Assembly (NCBI GenBank): GCA_024683115.1
Contig: JAIKYM010000036.1
Coordinates: 1-7,250 of the forward strand
Source of the DNA: Bacilli bacterium
GTDB taxonomy: Bacteria > Bacillota_I > Bacilli_A > RF39 > UBA660
DNA: 7,250 bases
Direction of reading: 5' to 3'
A model generated the notes under the pieces. It saw only the letters and a program-made list of their open reading frames with translations. It made no database searches and was not told where the DNA came from. The translations under genes and the position numbers were made by a program. Shown here one piece after another: positions 1 through 6,389 of this stretch; positions within the stretch are counted from its first letter, which is position 1, and each line of letters starts with the position of its first letter.

Positions 1-196
1 TGAGATTGAAGTTAAAAAGAATATAGCGATACTTGAAAATAGTATTAAGACTGTAACTAAAGAATTTCTTTTCATATTTAAATTATTAAATTCAGATTGT
101 AATCTATCTTCTTCATCTTTATTATCTTTAACATCTTTAGTTACAGTCTTAATACTATTTTCAAGTATCGCTATATTCTTTTTAACTTCAATCTCA
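1..196. repeat. Perfect 63-bp inverted repeat with 70-base spacer
   Basis: Positions 1-63 are the exact reverse complement of 134-196, checked base by base (i pairs with 197-i). Pairing breaks at 64/133 and 65/132. The arm may extend beyond the left edge. The right arm and spacer encode plausible SMC coiled coil on the minus strand, whereas the left arm encodes a hydrophobic segment in the same frame. This is most easily explained as a fold-back or chimeric join at an assembly end. A true DNA inverted repeat is possible but would be odd in this gene. Confidence 0.95.
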
Positions 197-1188
197 TCAT
201 TTTTAAGATTAATAATATTGTTTTGAAGCTTAGAATCCTCTACTTCATATTTCTTTCTCTCTTGTACTAATTGTTTCTTAGATTCCAATGAATATAATTC
301 TTGTGTTAATTCGATTAATTTATTTGATTCAGAATTTATTTCTTCATCTAGTTTCAATTGTTTAGCTTTTAGAGATTCCAACTTAGAATTATCAACAGAA
401 TTAGAATTATCCATATTTAATAATTCTTCATTAACTACAGTTAACCTATTCTTTTTATCTTGATAATCATCATTTATCTTTTTAATATCTGAGGCAAGTA
501 AAGCTATTTCTATATCTTTAAGTTCATTCTTATATTCTAAATACTTAGTTGCGACTTCTGCTTGTTCTTTTAATGGATTTAAATTTACTTCAAGTTCTTG
601 AATAACTAATGAAACTTTATCTAAGTTATTATTAGTATTATCAAGTTTTTTCATTGTTTCTTCTTTTCTCTTCTTATATTTTAAAACACCAGCTGCTTCT
701 TCAATAATTACTCTTCTATCTGATGATTTACCTTTTAAGATATCTTGAATCTTACCTTGAGAGATAATTGAGAATGAATCAGGATTAGATCCAGAATCTA
801 AGAATAAGTCAGTAATATCTTTTTTTCTAACCTTAGCATTATTTATATAATATTCATTTTCTCCTGTCTTATAAACTTCTCTTTTTATTTCAACTTCATC
901 ATAAGGTGTAGATAAATAATGATCTTTATTATCAAAAGTTAAGGAAACCCATGCATGAGTTTGTTTATCACGCGAAGATGAGCCCATAAAAATAACATCA
1001 GTCATTGAATCGCCTGATCTAATTTCTTTTAAAGATGATTCACCTAATACCCAACGAACAGCATCTACAACATTAGACTTACCTGAGCCATTTGGACCTA
1101 CAATGCCAGTAATACCATCTTTAACTTGTATTTCAATTGTATCAGCAAACGATTTAAAACCGTGTGCCTTAATAGTTAATAGTTTCAT
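1..1188 (-). CDS. smc: Chromosome segregation protein SMC, N-terminal part (runs off left edge)
   Basis: This encodes the N-terminal ATPase head and the first part of the coiled-coil arm of SMC, the cytoplasmic ATPase that works with ScpA/ScpB to organise and segregate the chromosome. The frame is open from the ATG at 1188 to the edge. Visible motifs are the opening MKLLTIKAHGFKSFAD, Walker A GPNGSGKS (residues 31-38), the Q-loop ISQGKI (about 142-147) and EEAAGVLKYKKRK (about 163-174), all typical of SMC. From about residue 175 the sequence becomes a Glu/Lys/Leu-rich coiled coil. Full SMC proteins are roughly 1150-1200 residues, so hinge, second arm and Walker B lie outside. A Shine-Dalgarno AAGGGA sits 9 bases before ATG and begins within the rnc stop codon, 13 bases from rnc, so the two are probably co-transcribed. 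Residues from about 376 (positions 1-63) are antisense to positions 134-196 and encode a hydrophobic run unlike a coiled coil; they probably are not real SMC. Confidence 0.93.
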   Translation of the reverse strand, partial: MKLLTIKAHGFKSFADTIEIQVKDGITGIVGPNGSGKSNVVDAVRWVLGESSLKEIRSGDSMTDVIFMGSSSRDKQTHAWVSLTFDNKDHYLSTPYDEVEIKREVYKTGENEYYINNAKVRKKDITDLFLDSGSNPDSFSIISQGKIQDILKGKSSDRRVIIEEAAGVLKYKKRKEETMKKLDNTNNNLDKVSLVIQELEVNLNPLKEQAEVATKYLEYKNELKDIEIALLASDIKKINDDYQDKKNRLTVVNEELLNMDNSNSVDNSKLESLKAKQLKLDEEINSESNKLIELTQELYSLESKKQLVQERKKYEVEDSKLQNNIINLKNDEIEVKKNIAILENSIKTVTKDVKDNKDEEDRLQSEFNNLNMKRNSLVTVLILFSSIAIFFLTSIS

Positions 1189-1201
1189 TTATACCAATCC
1201 C

Positions 1202-1843
1202 TTATGCCATTTTGCTTATTGCATCTTTAGCGGCATTTTGTTCTGCTTCTTTTTTAGAGTGCCCAACACCCTTACCTAAAGTTAATCCATCCACTAAACA
1301 TTCAACAACATATGTTTTATCATTTTGTGGACCATCTTCAGATACAATAACATATTCTAAAGTTTTTTGTTGTGATTGTAATATTTCTTGTAAATATGTT
1401 TTATAGTCTTCAATAAACTTACGTCCACTTTCAACATAAGGTCTAATAATATCTAGAGCATATTTCTTAGCAACTGAATAACCATGTTCTAGGAATATAA
1501 CAGCAAGTACTGATTCAAAACAATCAGCAACAATAGAAGGTAATCCAGCTTGTACACCATTTCCATATCTAATAAGTTTATCTAAACCTATAGTTTTAGA
1601 ATATTCATTTAAAGCTTCTTCACATACATATGATGCACGTGTTTTAGTCATCTTACCTTCATCACCCTTGTAATAAAGATAAAAATATTCAGAAGTAGAT
1701 AATTCTAAAACAGCGTCTCCTAAAAACTCTAATCTTTCATATGACTCACAATTATTTTCATTAGCATATGATGAATGAGTTAATGCAGTTAACAATAACT
1801 CTTGATTCTTAACAACTATACCATATTTATCTAGAAAATCCAT
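1202..1843 (-). CDS. rnc: Ribonuclease III
   Basis: RNase III cleaves double-stranded RNA in the cytoplasm, including rRNA precursors and structured mRNAs. The protein is 213 residues from the chosen ATG, a normal length. The signature ERLEFLGDAVL occupies residues 36-46. The acidic active-site set is intact by family comparison: Glu36, Glu39, Asp43, Asp107 and Glu110. The N-terminal HSSYANEN (23-30) is also typical. A C-terminal double-stranded RNA-binding domain covers about 147-213 and ends GHSKKEAEQNAAKDAISKM. The frame extends five codons upstream to TTG at 1855, but the ATG at 1843 is preferred because GGTGAT, complementary to the 16S tail, lies just before it and would otherwise be coding. 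smc follows after 13 bases. The rnc-smc order is the common Firmicute arrangement; rnc heads the pair here because the next gene upstream is divergent. Confidence 0.97.
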   Translation of the reverse strand: MDFLDKYGIVVKNQELLLTALTHSSYANENNCESYERLEFLGDAVLELSTSEYFYLYYKGDEGKMTKTRASYVCEEALNEYSKTIGLDKLIRYGNGVQAGLPSIVADCFESVLAVIFLEHGYSVAKKYALDIIRPYVESGRKFIEDYKTYLQEILQSQQKTLEYVIVSEDGPQNDKTYVVECLVDGLTLGKGVGHSKKEAEQNAAKDAISKMA

Positions 1844-1847
1844 GATT

Positions 1848-1853
1848 ATCACC
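1848..1853 (-). promoter_or_regulatory. Ribosome binding site deciding the rnc start
   Basis: GGTGAT reads on the minus strand four bases before the ATG at 1843. It matches the 3' part of the AGGAGGTGAT ideal, for which a short spacing is expected. It overlaps the upstream TTG and GTG alternatives, favouring the internal ATG. Confidence 0.6.
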
Positions 1854-1860
1854 AATAATA

Positions 1861-1866
1861 ATTATA
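1861..1866 (-). promoter_or_regulatory. Candidate -10 box for rnc-smc
   Basis: A perfect TATAAT reads on the minus strand about 18 bases before the rnc start, in the context TTATGTATAATTAT, also present at the tRNA-Ser promoter. No convincing -35 box lies 16-18 bases upstream (TAGATA at 17), so this is only a candidate. The transcript leader would be very short. Confidence 0.35.
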
Positions 1867-1896
1867 CATAAGATTGCTTGTTTTATCTAGATATAA

Positions 1897-1925
1897 TTTA
1901 CAAAATGCCAAATAATTGGTATATT
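1897..1925 (+). promoter_or_regulatory. Predicted sigma-A promoter of the lipoprotein-DHH operon
   Basis: TTTACA (1897-1902) and TATATT (1920-1925) are separated by exactly 17 bases, each one or two bases from consensus. The start of transcription would fall near 1932, about 20 bases before the ATG. The spacer holds the small dyad CCAA-N4-TTGG (1908-1919), which could be an operator but is too short to claim. Confidence 0.5.
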
Positions 1926-1952
1926 TTAAATGAATAAAAAAGGAATGATTTT

Positions 1953-2807
1953 ATGAAAAAAGCATTGTTTATGGTAATAATTATGTTATCAACAGTTTTT
2001 ATGAGTGGATGTTTTAAAAGAGATGATATGGATAATATAACTATAATAACAACAACTTATCCAGTTACATATTTAGCAACTAAAATGTATGGTAATAATT
2101 CTAGTATTGAATCTATTTATCCAAGTGGCGTTGATATGAATGAATATGAACTAACAGATAAACAAATAAACGAATATGCTAAAGCAGATTTATTTATCTA
2201 CTGTGGTTTAAATCAAAATGAAAAGAAACTTGCTACTAAGTTATTAAATGCAAATAAGAACATTAAACTAATAGATGCAACGCAAGGATTAAAAATAACA
2301 TCAACATACGAAGAATTATGGTTATCCCCTTCAAATTTCTTAATGATGGCTCAAAACATCAAAGAACACTTAGAAGATTACATTAAATCAACAGTTATAA
2401 AAACAGAATTAAATAAAAACTATGAGAATATTAAACTAACAATATCAAAATTTGATGCACAATTTAAAATAATTGCAGAAAATGCAACATATAAAAATAT
2501 TATTACAGTTAATCAATCATTAAAATTCTTATCTAAATATGGATTTGAAGTAATATGTATAGACGAAAATGAAGATAGATATAAATCTAACTTATTAACA
2601 GCTAAAGAAGCAATAAATAAAAAAGAAACAAGTGTTATATTTGCTATAAATGGAAATGTCACTGAGACAGTTCAAAAACTTAATCAAACAATAATAACAA
2701 TCAAATCAATTAATATACTTAGTGAAGAAGACGCGAAAGATCAATTAACATACGATATGGTTATGGATAGTTTCCTTGAAGACTTAAGAACTGAGGTGTA
2801 TTCATAA
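1953..2807 (+). CDS. TroA/ZnuA-like substrate-binding lipoprotein lacking the metal ligands
   Basis: This 284-residue protein looks like a cluster A-I (Zn/Mn) ABC transporter substrate-binding lipoprotein anchored on the outer face of the membrane. The signal peptide ends in FMSGC, with lipidated Cys20. Family-like stretches are TYPVTYLATKMYG (35-47), YPSGVDMNEYE (56-66), KADLFIYCGLN (78-88), ELWLSPSNFLMMAQNI (121-136), TVNQSLKFLSKYGFEV (185-200) and a C-terminal helix. Where known members have metal-binding residues (PHxYE, PHxWL, TSH or TSE, and a late Asp) this one has Asn63, Glu121, Asn187 and no clear Asp; its only histidine is His139. Direct binding of Zn or Mn in the usual pocket is therefore doubtful. 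No permease or ATPase gene is adjacent. The Shine-Dalgarno AAGGA lies 8 bases before ATG. The stop overlaps the next start as TAATG, implying translational coupling to the DHH gene. Family assignment is by motif reading only. Confidence 0.75.
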   Translation: MKKALFMVIIMLSTVFMSGCFKRDDMDNITIITTTYPVTYLATKMYGNNSSIESIYPSGVDMNEYELTDKQINEYAKADLFIYCGLNQNEKKLATKLLNANKNIKLIDATQGLKITSTYEELWLSPSNFLMMAQNIKEHLEDYIKSTVIKTELNKNYENIKLTISKFDAQFKIIAENATYKNIITVNQSLKFLSKYGFEVICIDENEDRYKSNLLTAKEAINKKETSVIFAINGNVTETVQKLNQTIITIKSINILSEEDAKDQLTYDMVMDSFLEDLRTEVYS

Positions 2808-3721
2808 TGAAAGACTTATTAATATCTCATGTTGATTTAGACGGAATATCTCCTAACGTATTACTTACATTAACAGGAAGAAAATTCGATTATAAAAACA
2901 TTGATATAAAAGATATAGATACAACATTTGATGAATTATTTACTAAAGATATTAAAAAATATGAAAACATATATATATGTGACTTAACATTAACTGAATA
3001 CGCATATGAATTAATGAATGCAAGTGGATTAACAAATATCAAAGTATTTGATCATCATAAGAGTCATCTATTTGCTAATGAATATAGTTATGTAACAGTT
3101 AAAGTAGATATAGATGGTATTAAAACATGTGGTACAGAATTATTCTATCTATACTTAAAAGATATATATAAAGAATTAAATAAGAATTGTATTAAAGAAT
3201 TTGTAGATCTAGTTAGACAATTAGATACCTACTGTTTTAAAGATGAAGAATCAGCTCAAAACTTATCTTCCCTACACGATTTACTTGGTCATAAAGAATT
3301 CGTAAAAACTATAGTAAAAAGATTAAAGAAAGATAAAGAACATTTTGAATTCTCATCATTTGAAAAAAGATTATTTAAAATTGAAAGAAATAAAATAAAT
3401 AGATACATGCAAAATAAAGAATTAGAAATGAAAAGATACACTATTAATGGTAAAAAATGTGGTGTCGTATTTGCTGAATCTAATAAATCTGAATTAGGTA
3501 ATTATTTATCAAATAAATACCCTGAATTAGATTTAATTATATTATTTAATACTGCTCAAAGCGTAAGTTATAGAACAACTAAAGATGATGTAGATTTAAA
3601 CGAATTTGCTGCTGTCTACGGTGGAGGCGGACATGTTAAAGCATCTGGTTCTAAAATATCAAATGATATAAGAAATGAAATAATAAAACTATACTTCAAA
3701 GGAGCTAAAGAAGAACAATAA
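2807..3721 (+). CDS. DHH/DHHA1 family phosphoesterase (NrnB-like)
   Basis: This is a 304-residue cytoplasmic Mn-dependent phosphoesterase of the DHH superfamily, whose members hydrolyse short RNA oligonucleotides, pAp or cyclic dinucleotides. The metal-binding motifs are intact: SHVDLDG (His8, Asp10, Asp12), Asp59 in CDLT, FDHHKS (Asp82, His83, His84) and Asp140 in QLDTYCF. The C-terminal DHHA1 substrate-binding domain has SYRTT (253-257) and GGGGHVKASG (272-281). The SH-x-DLDG opening recalls Bacillus NrnB (nanoRNase) more than DhhP/NrnA or GdpP, and there are no membrane, PAS or CBS domains. The true substrate is not shown, so no symbol is assigned. GAGGTG lies 8 bases before the ATG, inside the end of the lipoprotein gene, and the one-base overlap of stop and start makes this the second gene of a two-gene operon. 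Transcription ends at the hairpin that overlaps its stop codon. Confidence 0.9.
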   Translation: MKDLLISHVDLDGISPNVLLTLTGRKFDYKNIDIKDIDTTFDELFTKDIKKYENIYICDLTLTEYAYELMNASGLTNIKVFDHHKSHLFANEYSYVTVKVDIDGIKTCGTELFYLYLKDIYKELNKNCIKEFVDLVRQLDTYCFKDEESAQNLSSLHDLLGHKEFVKTIVKRLKKDKEHFEFSSFEKRLFKIERNKINRYMQNKELEMKRYTINGKKCGVVFAESNKSELGNYLSNKYPELDLIILFNTAQSVSYRTTKDDVDLNEFAAVYGGGGHVKASGSKISNDIRNEIIKLYFKGAKEEQ

Positions 3722-3748
3722 AAAAGGAACTTTTACAAGTTCCTTTTT
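3721..3748. terminator. Bidirectional rho-independent terminator between convergent genes
   Basis: A perfect 12-bp stem (AAAAAGGAACTT at 3721-3732 with AAGTTCCTTTTT at 3737-3748) encloses the loop TTAC. The A and T tracts give a U-run in either direction. It overlaps the stop codons of both the DHH gene and the convergent WG-repeat-like gene, so it serves both ends. Confidence 0.9.
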
Positions 3749-5483
3749 AATTTACAAAACTAGATCTATCTATTGTATAGAATTTCTTAAAATCAACATC
3801 ATATAAATCTACATTATCTTCAGTAACTACTGCTATATAATCAACATATGAATAATAGTATTTAGCCTTAGTATCAAATGTATAAACCTTATTCGATAAT
3901 ACATTATAATATTTAGCAGTTCCATCATCATAGTCAGCTAGTTCAATAAATGTTGAATCACTAGATAATGAAGTATTCTTTGGTAAATCGTATATTTCTT
4001 TACCAGTAGTTAAATCGATAAGAGATGCATTACTAGAAGTAACACCAACTATATAATCTTTCTTATTAGCCAATAAATAAGTGTAAGTTCTTTTATTAAA
4101 CGTTTTATAACTTGAATATCTACCTTTAGGAATTTTTTCTTCTTCTCCCTTAGTAATAGACCCATCATCATTTATAGTATATTCAGAATAATCACTAAAT
4201 GTCACTTTCTTAGGAGTTAATTTACAACTTGTAGTATAACCTTCCATAAATTCTTTATTACATACATCATATCTTAAATCCTTTTCACCACTTCTTCCAG
4301 AAACTCTAATATATCCAGAATACTCAATTGAAGAAGAAATATAACTATACTTTTTAGGATCAGTTTCAATTATTTTTTGATCATCTTGGAAATAGTAATA
4401 AACATATTCACCTGGATAATCTTCATCACCATCGTTATATCTTAAATAACAAACATTATCATCAGTACAAGATGCATATTCAACTCTTGAAGCATCGAAA
4501 GTAGATATTTGTTTACCAGTTGTACAGTTAACAAACAATCCTTGGCTTCCATTTTTAACAGCACAATAAGGAGTTAATTCTTTAAAGTCGATGTCAGCAA
4601 CAGAAACAGAAAATTTATCTTCATCTTGTAGTTCAATTTGCCATAATACTTTACCATTTACATCTAATAAGCCAGCTTTTTTATCTACAGTATTAGTAAA
4701 TGTAAAATAGTCATAATTATCATATACTGTCTTTACCTTTGCATTAGTTGGAGATATTTTATCTAATTTATCATTGTATAATTCATCTTTAATTATCCAT
4801 AAACCATTTTCTTCTATGTATTTAGGATATATATAATCAAATTCTAATTTAACATTACCATCTCTATCAATGAATTGATATTTTGACCCTTTTCTAACAA
4901 ACGCATGACTACCTTTGAATGATTCAGCAGAATCATATTCAGCTGCAATAACTACTTTACCTTTAGTATTGATATATCCATATTTATCATCAATTTTAAC
5001 AGGTATTAATGAACCTTTTAACATATTATCTACAACTGGATCACCAGTAGTTTTCTTTTTATTAAATATAACAACGCCCACAATAACACCAACAATTATT
5101 ACTAAAGCAATAATTATTATTTTAGGATCTAATTTCTTCTTTTCTCCATCAGGTGTTTTAACTGATGTTAATGGTTGAGCAGATGTCATAGGTTGTACTG
5201 GTTGGAACCCAGCATTAGATGCAGTTGTTTCAATTGGTTGTACAGGTTGAAATCCAGGAGCTGGAGCAGATTCAACTGGTGCTACTAGCTCAACAGGTTG
5301 AATTGGTTGAACTGGAGTAACAGGTGCTACTGGCTCAACAGGTTGTACTGGTTGTTGTACTGTAGGCATTGAAGTAATAGAAGTAACATTCGATGTTTCA
5401 TCTGCTATTACTGCGCCACAATTGTTACAAAAGTTTAAATTAGTGTTTCTTTCTTTTCCACACTTTGGGCAAACATTATTCAT
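3747..5483 (-). CDS. Zinc-ribbon, proline-rich, single-TM protein with WG-repeat-like ectodomain
   Basis: This 578-residue membrane protein has a clear modular layout. Residues 1-24 form a zinc ribbon with CPKCG and CNNCG (Cys5, 8, 19, 22). Residues 40-105 are a low-complexity linker rich in Pro, Val and Gln, with two near copies of GFQPVQP. A basic stretch precedes one transmembrane helix at about 121-140. The remainder is beta-rich with WG-repeat-like units such as LIPVKIDDKYGYINTKGKVV (160-178), KYQFIDRDGNVK (201-212) and KKAGLLDVNGKV (268-279); these have the G-Y/L-ID-x-x-GK core but lack the eponymous Trp-Gly. With the zinc ribbon inside, the C-terminal part would face out. Lysines flank both ends of the helix, so orientation is not certain. 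Zinc-ribbon plus TM plus WG architecture is known in Firmicutes but the role is not; a binding or sensing function is a guess. AGAGGGA precedes the ATG closely. The gene is monocistronic, with its own promoter and terminator. Confidence 0.85.
   Translation of the reverse strand: MNNVCPKCGKERNTNLNFCNNCGAVIADETSNVTSITSMPTVQQPVQPVEPVAPVTPVQPIQPVELVAPVESAPAPGFQPVQPIETTASNAGFQPVQPMTSAQPLTSVKTPDGEKKKLDPKIIIIALVIIVGVIVGVVIFNKKKTTGDPVVDNMLKGSLIPVKIDDKYGYINTKGKVVIAAEYDSAESFKGSHAFVRKGSKYQFIDRDGNVKLEFDYIYPKYIEENGLWIIKDELYNDKLDKISPTNAKVKTVYDNYDYFTFTNTVDKKAGLLDVNGKVLWQIELQDEDKFSVSVADIDFKELTPYCAVKNGSQGLFVNCTTGKQISTFDASRVEYASCTDDNVCYLRYNDGDEDYPGEYVYYYFQDDQKIIETDPKKYSYISSSIEYSGYIRVSGRSGEKDLRYDVCNKEFMEGYTTSCKLTPKKVTFSDYSEYTINDDGSITKGEEEKIPKGRYSSYKTFNKRTYTYLLANKKDYIVGVTSSNASLIDLTTGKEIYDLPKNTSLSSDSTFIELADYDDGTAKYYNVLSNKVYTFDTKAKYYYSYVDYIAVVTEDNVDLYDVDFKKFYTIDRSSFVN
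5169..5366 (-). repeat. Low-complexity Pro/Val/Gln-rich coding repeat in the WG-like gene
   Basis: Codons for residues 40-105 are built from irregular short units such as VQPVEPVAPVTPVQPIQPVE, visible in DNA as repeated ggttgtactgg and ggttga runs. This is the linker between the zinc ribbon and the membrane helix. Such tracts can change length by slippage. Confidence 0.8.
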
Positions 5484-5506
5484 ATAATCCCTCTATTCTA
5501 TATATA

Positions 5507-5535
5507 ATTATATATTGACAAAAAAATATAATCAA
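5507..5535 (-). promoter_or_regulatory. Predicted sigma-A promoter of the WG-like gene
   Basis: On the minus strand TTGATT (5535-5530) and a perfect TATAAT (5512-5507) are exactly 17 bases apart. It lies just after the terminator of the upstream gene and just before the ribosome site of the WG-like gene. It has the same two boxes and spacing as the promoter at 6171-6199. Confidence 0.7.
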
Positions 5536-5540
5536 TAATA

Positions 5541-5568
5541 AAAAAAGAAGATCTAGTAAAACCTTCTT
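5541..5568 (-). terminator. Probable weak terminator of the 196-aa protein gene
   Basis: On the minus strand AAGAAG (5568-5563) pairs with CTTCTT (5550-5545), followed by a T run over 5546-5541. The 12-base loop contains the TAG stop codon. The stem is only 6 bp, so efficiency is uncertain. Confidence 0.45.
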
Positions 5569-6143
5569 AATTTTTGTATATAATCCATTACTTTATGATT
5601 TTGTTTTAATTCATGATAAGCTTCATGGCTAGTTATTATTCTTTGAATGCATGGTTTTGTATGGTTACTTAGAATAATAGATGATTCTAATAAATCAATA
5701 CCAAATTGATCACCAAACTCTATGTCACCGATGGTATCACATGCGCTATTATACGACTCTTCAAATTCTTTTAGAGTTTCTAGTAAGTGTTTAGAATATA
5801 CTAAAGAATGAATAGGATTAGATAATGAATCTAATGTAGTTATTCTCTTCATTTCTTCTAATTGTTTATTGATAGAATTAAATAATAGTCTTCTTAAATA
5901 ATTAAACGCATCATCTTGAAATAATTCATCTTGAGGATGAATCATATTAATATTACTACACTCTTCACCTAAGTTAATTATTCTATCACGTATAACAACT
6001 GGGCCATCTTGTAATTCAACAGATGTATCCATATCTTTACAAATTGAATAAACAAATAGTTTTGTTTGAATATCTTTATCACTTAAATCATTGAACTTAG
6101 TACTATTATTTGGTTTTAACATATATCCCGTACCCTTTAACAT
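5553..6143 (-). CDS. Protein of unknown function, 196 aa
   Basis: I do not recognise this protein. It has no signal peptide or transmembrane helix and looks soluble, cytoplasmic and mostly helical (for example the stretches at about 74-104 and 112-135). Four cysteines are scattered, without a zinc-ribbon pattern. Near the C terminus His173, Glu174, His177 and His183 make HExxH plus a His at the metzincin spacing, in HEAYHELKQNH, but only 13 residues follow and the metzincin Gly is a Lys, so a protease is not claimed. The frame extends upstream to a TTG at 6164, but the ATG at 6143 is chosen because AAAGGGG lies 8 bases before it; another ATG seven codons on (6122) is a weaker alternative. It has its own promoter (6171-6199), divergent from tRNA-Ser, and a probable terminator overlapping its stop, so it seems monocistronic. 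That it is a real gene rests on its length, ribosome site and promoter. Confidence 0.8.
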   Translation of the reverse strand: MLKGTGYMLKPNNSTKFNDLSDKDIQTKLFVYSICKDMDTSVELQDGPVVIRDRIINLGEECSNINMIHPQDELFQDDAFNYLRRLLFNSINKQLEEMKRITTLDSLSNPIHSLVYSKHLLETLKEFEESYNSACDTIGDIEFGDQFGIDLLESSIILSNHTKPCIQRIITSHEAYHELKQNHKVMDYIQKLRRFY

Positions 6144-6151
6144 ATATATAA

Positions 6152-6158
6152 CCCCTTT
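6152..6158 (-). promoter_or_regulatory. Ribosome binding site deciding the start of the 196-aa protein
   Basis: AAAGGGG on the minus strand is 8 bases before the ATG at 6143. It would fall inside the coding sequence if the upstream TTG at 6164 were used, so the ATG is preferred. Confidence 0.65.
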
Positions 6159-6170
6159 CGACAAATCAGT

Positions 6171-6199
6171 ATTATATATAATTATAATAAATTAATCAA
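6171..6199 (-). promoter_or_regulatory. Predicted sigma-A promoter of the 196-aa protein gene
   Basis: TTGATT (6199-6194) and TATAAT (6176-6171) on the minus strand are exactly 17 bases apart, about 28 bases before the ATG. It is back to back with the tRNA-Ser promoter. Confidence 0.7.
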
Positions 6200-6218
6200 C
6201 TTAGAAAATAACAAATGA

Positions 6219-6247
6219 TTGACTATCATAAATAACTTATGTATAAT
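6219..6247 (+). promoter_or_regulatory. Predicted strong promoter of tRNA-Ser
   Basis: TTGACT (6219-6224) and a perfect TATAAT (6242-6247) are separated by 17 bases, one mismatch from full consensus. Transcription would start near 6254, only about six bases before the mature tRNA 5' end. This suits a stand-alone tRNA gene. Confidence 0.85.
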
Positions 6248-6259
6248 TATAAATGTTAT

Positions 6260-6352
6260 GCAGCAGTACTCAAGAGGCCGAAGAGGGATCCCTGCTAAGG
6301 ATTTAGGCGGGCGAATGTTCGCGCGGAGGTTCAAATCCTCTCTGCTGCGCCA
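6260..6352 (+). tRNA. tRNA-Ser, anticodon GCU
   Basis: This 93-base tRNA reads AGC and AGU serine codons. The acceptor arms GCAGCAG (6260-6266) and CTGCTGC (6342-6348) pair fully, followed by discriminator G6349 and an encoded CCA (6350-6352). The anticodon stem GATCC/GGATT encloses the loop CTGCTAA with GCT at 6294-6296. The long variable arm, with a GC-rich hairpin at about 6306-6323, is the class II feature expected of tRNA-Ser. The T arm contains GGTTCAAATCC. It stands alone with its own promoter and terminator, divergent from the 196-aa protein gene and convergent with the small membrane protein gene. Confidence 0.97.
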
Positions 6353-6362
6353 TTAAGAAAAT

Positions 6363-6389
6363 AACCAAGTATTTATATACTTGGTTTTT
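6363..6389. terminator. Terminator of tRNA-Ser, also usable by the convergent gene
   Basis: A perfect 10-bp stem (AACCAAGTAT at 6363-6372 with ATACTTGGTT at 6377-6386) has loop TTAT and a T run to 6389 on the plus strand. On the minus strand the stem is followed by TATTTTCTT, so it can end the small membrane protein transcript too, whose stop codon sits in the loop. Confidence 0.88.

Noticed and set aside
1..63. Transmembrane segment in SMC
   Set aside because: The hydrophobic run is an effect of the inverted repeat (antisense of 134-196) and not a property of SMC.
1..196. IS element end or rho-independent terminator from the long inverted repeat
   Set aside because: There is no transposase, target duplication or T tract, the repeat is within a coding frame, and the 70-base spacer is coding-like; a fold-back join explains it better.
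1212..1406. Plus-strand 64-codon frame opposite rnc
   Set aside because: It lies wholly inside the well-supported RNase III gene, has no ribosome site and gives no family-like sequence.
4915..5178. Plus-strand 87-codon frame with hydrophobic stretch
   Set aside because: It is the antisense shadow of the transmembrane region of the WG-like gene; the Ile/Thr/Pro-rich product reflects the complementary strand.
6260..6352. tRNA gene as a prophage or island attachment site
   Set aside because: No integrase gene and no second copy of the tRNA 3' end are present in the window.
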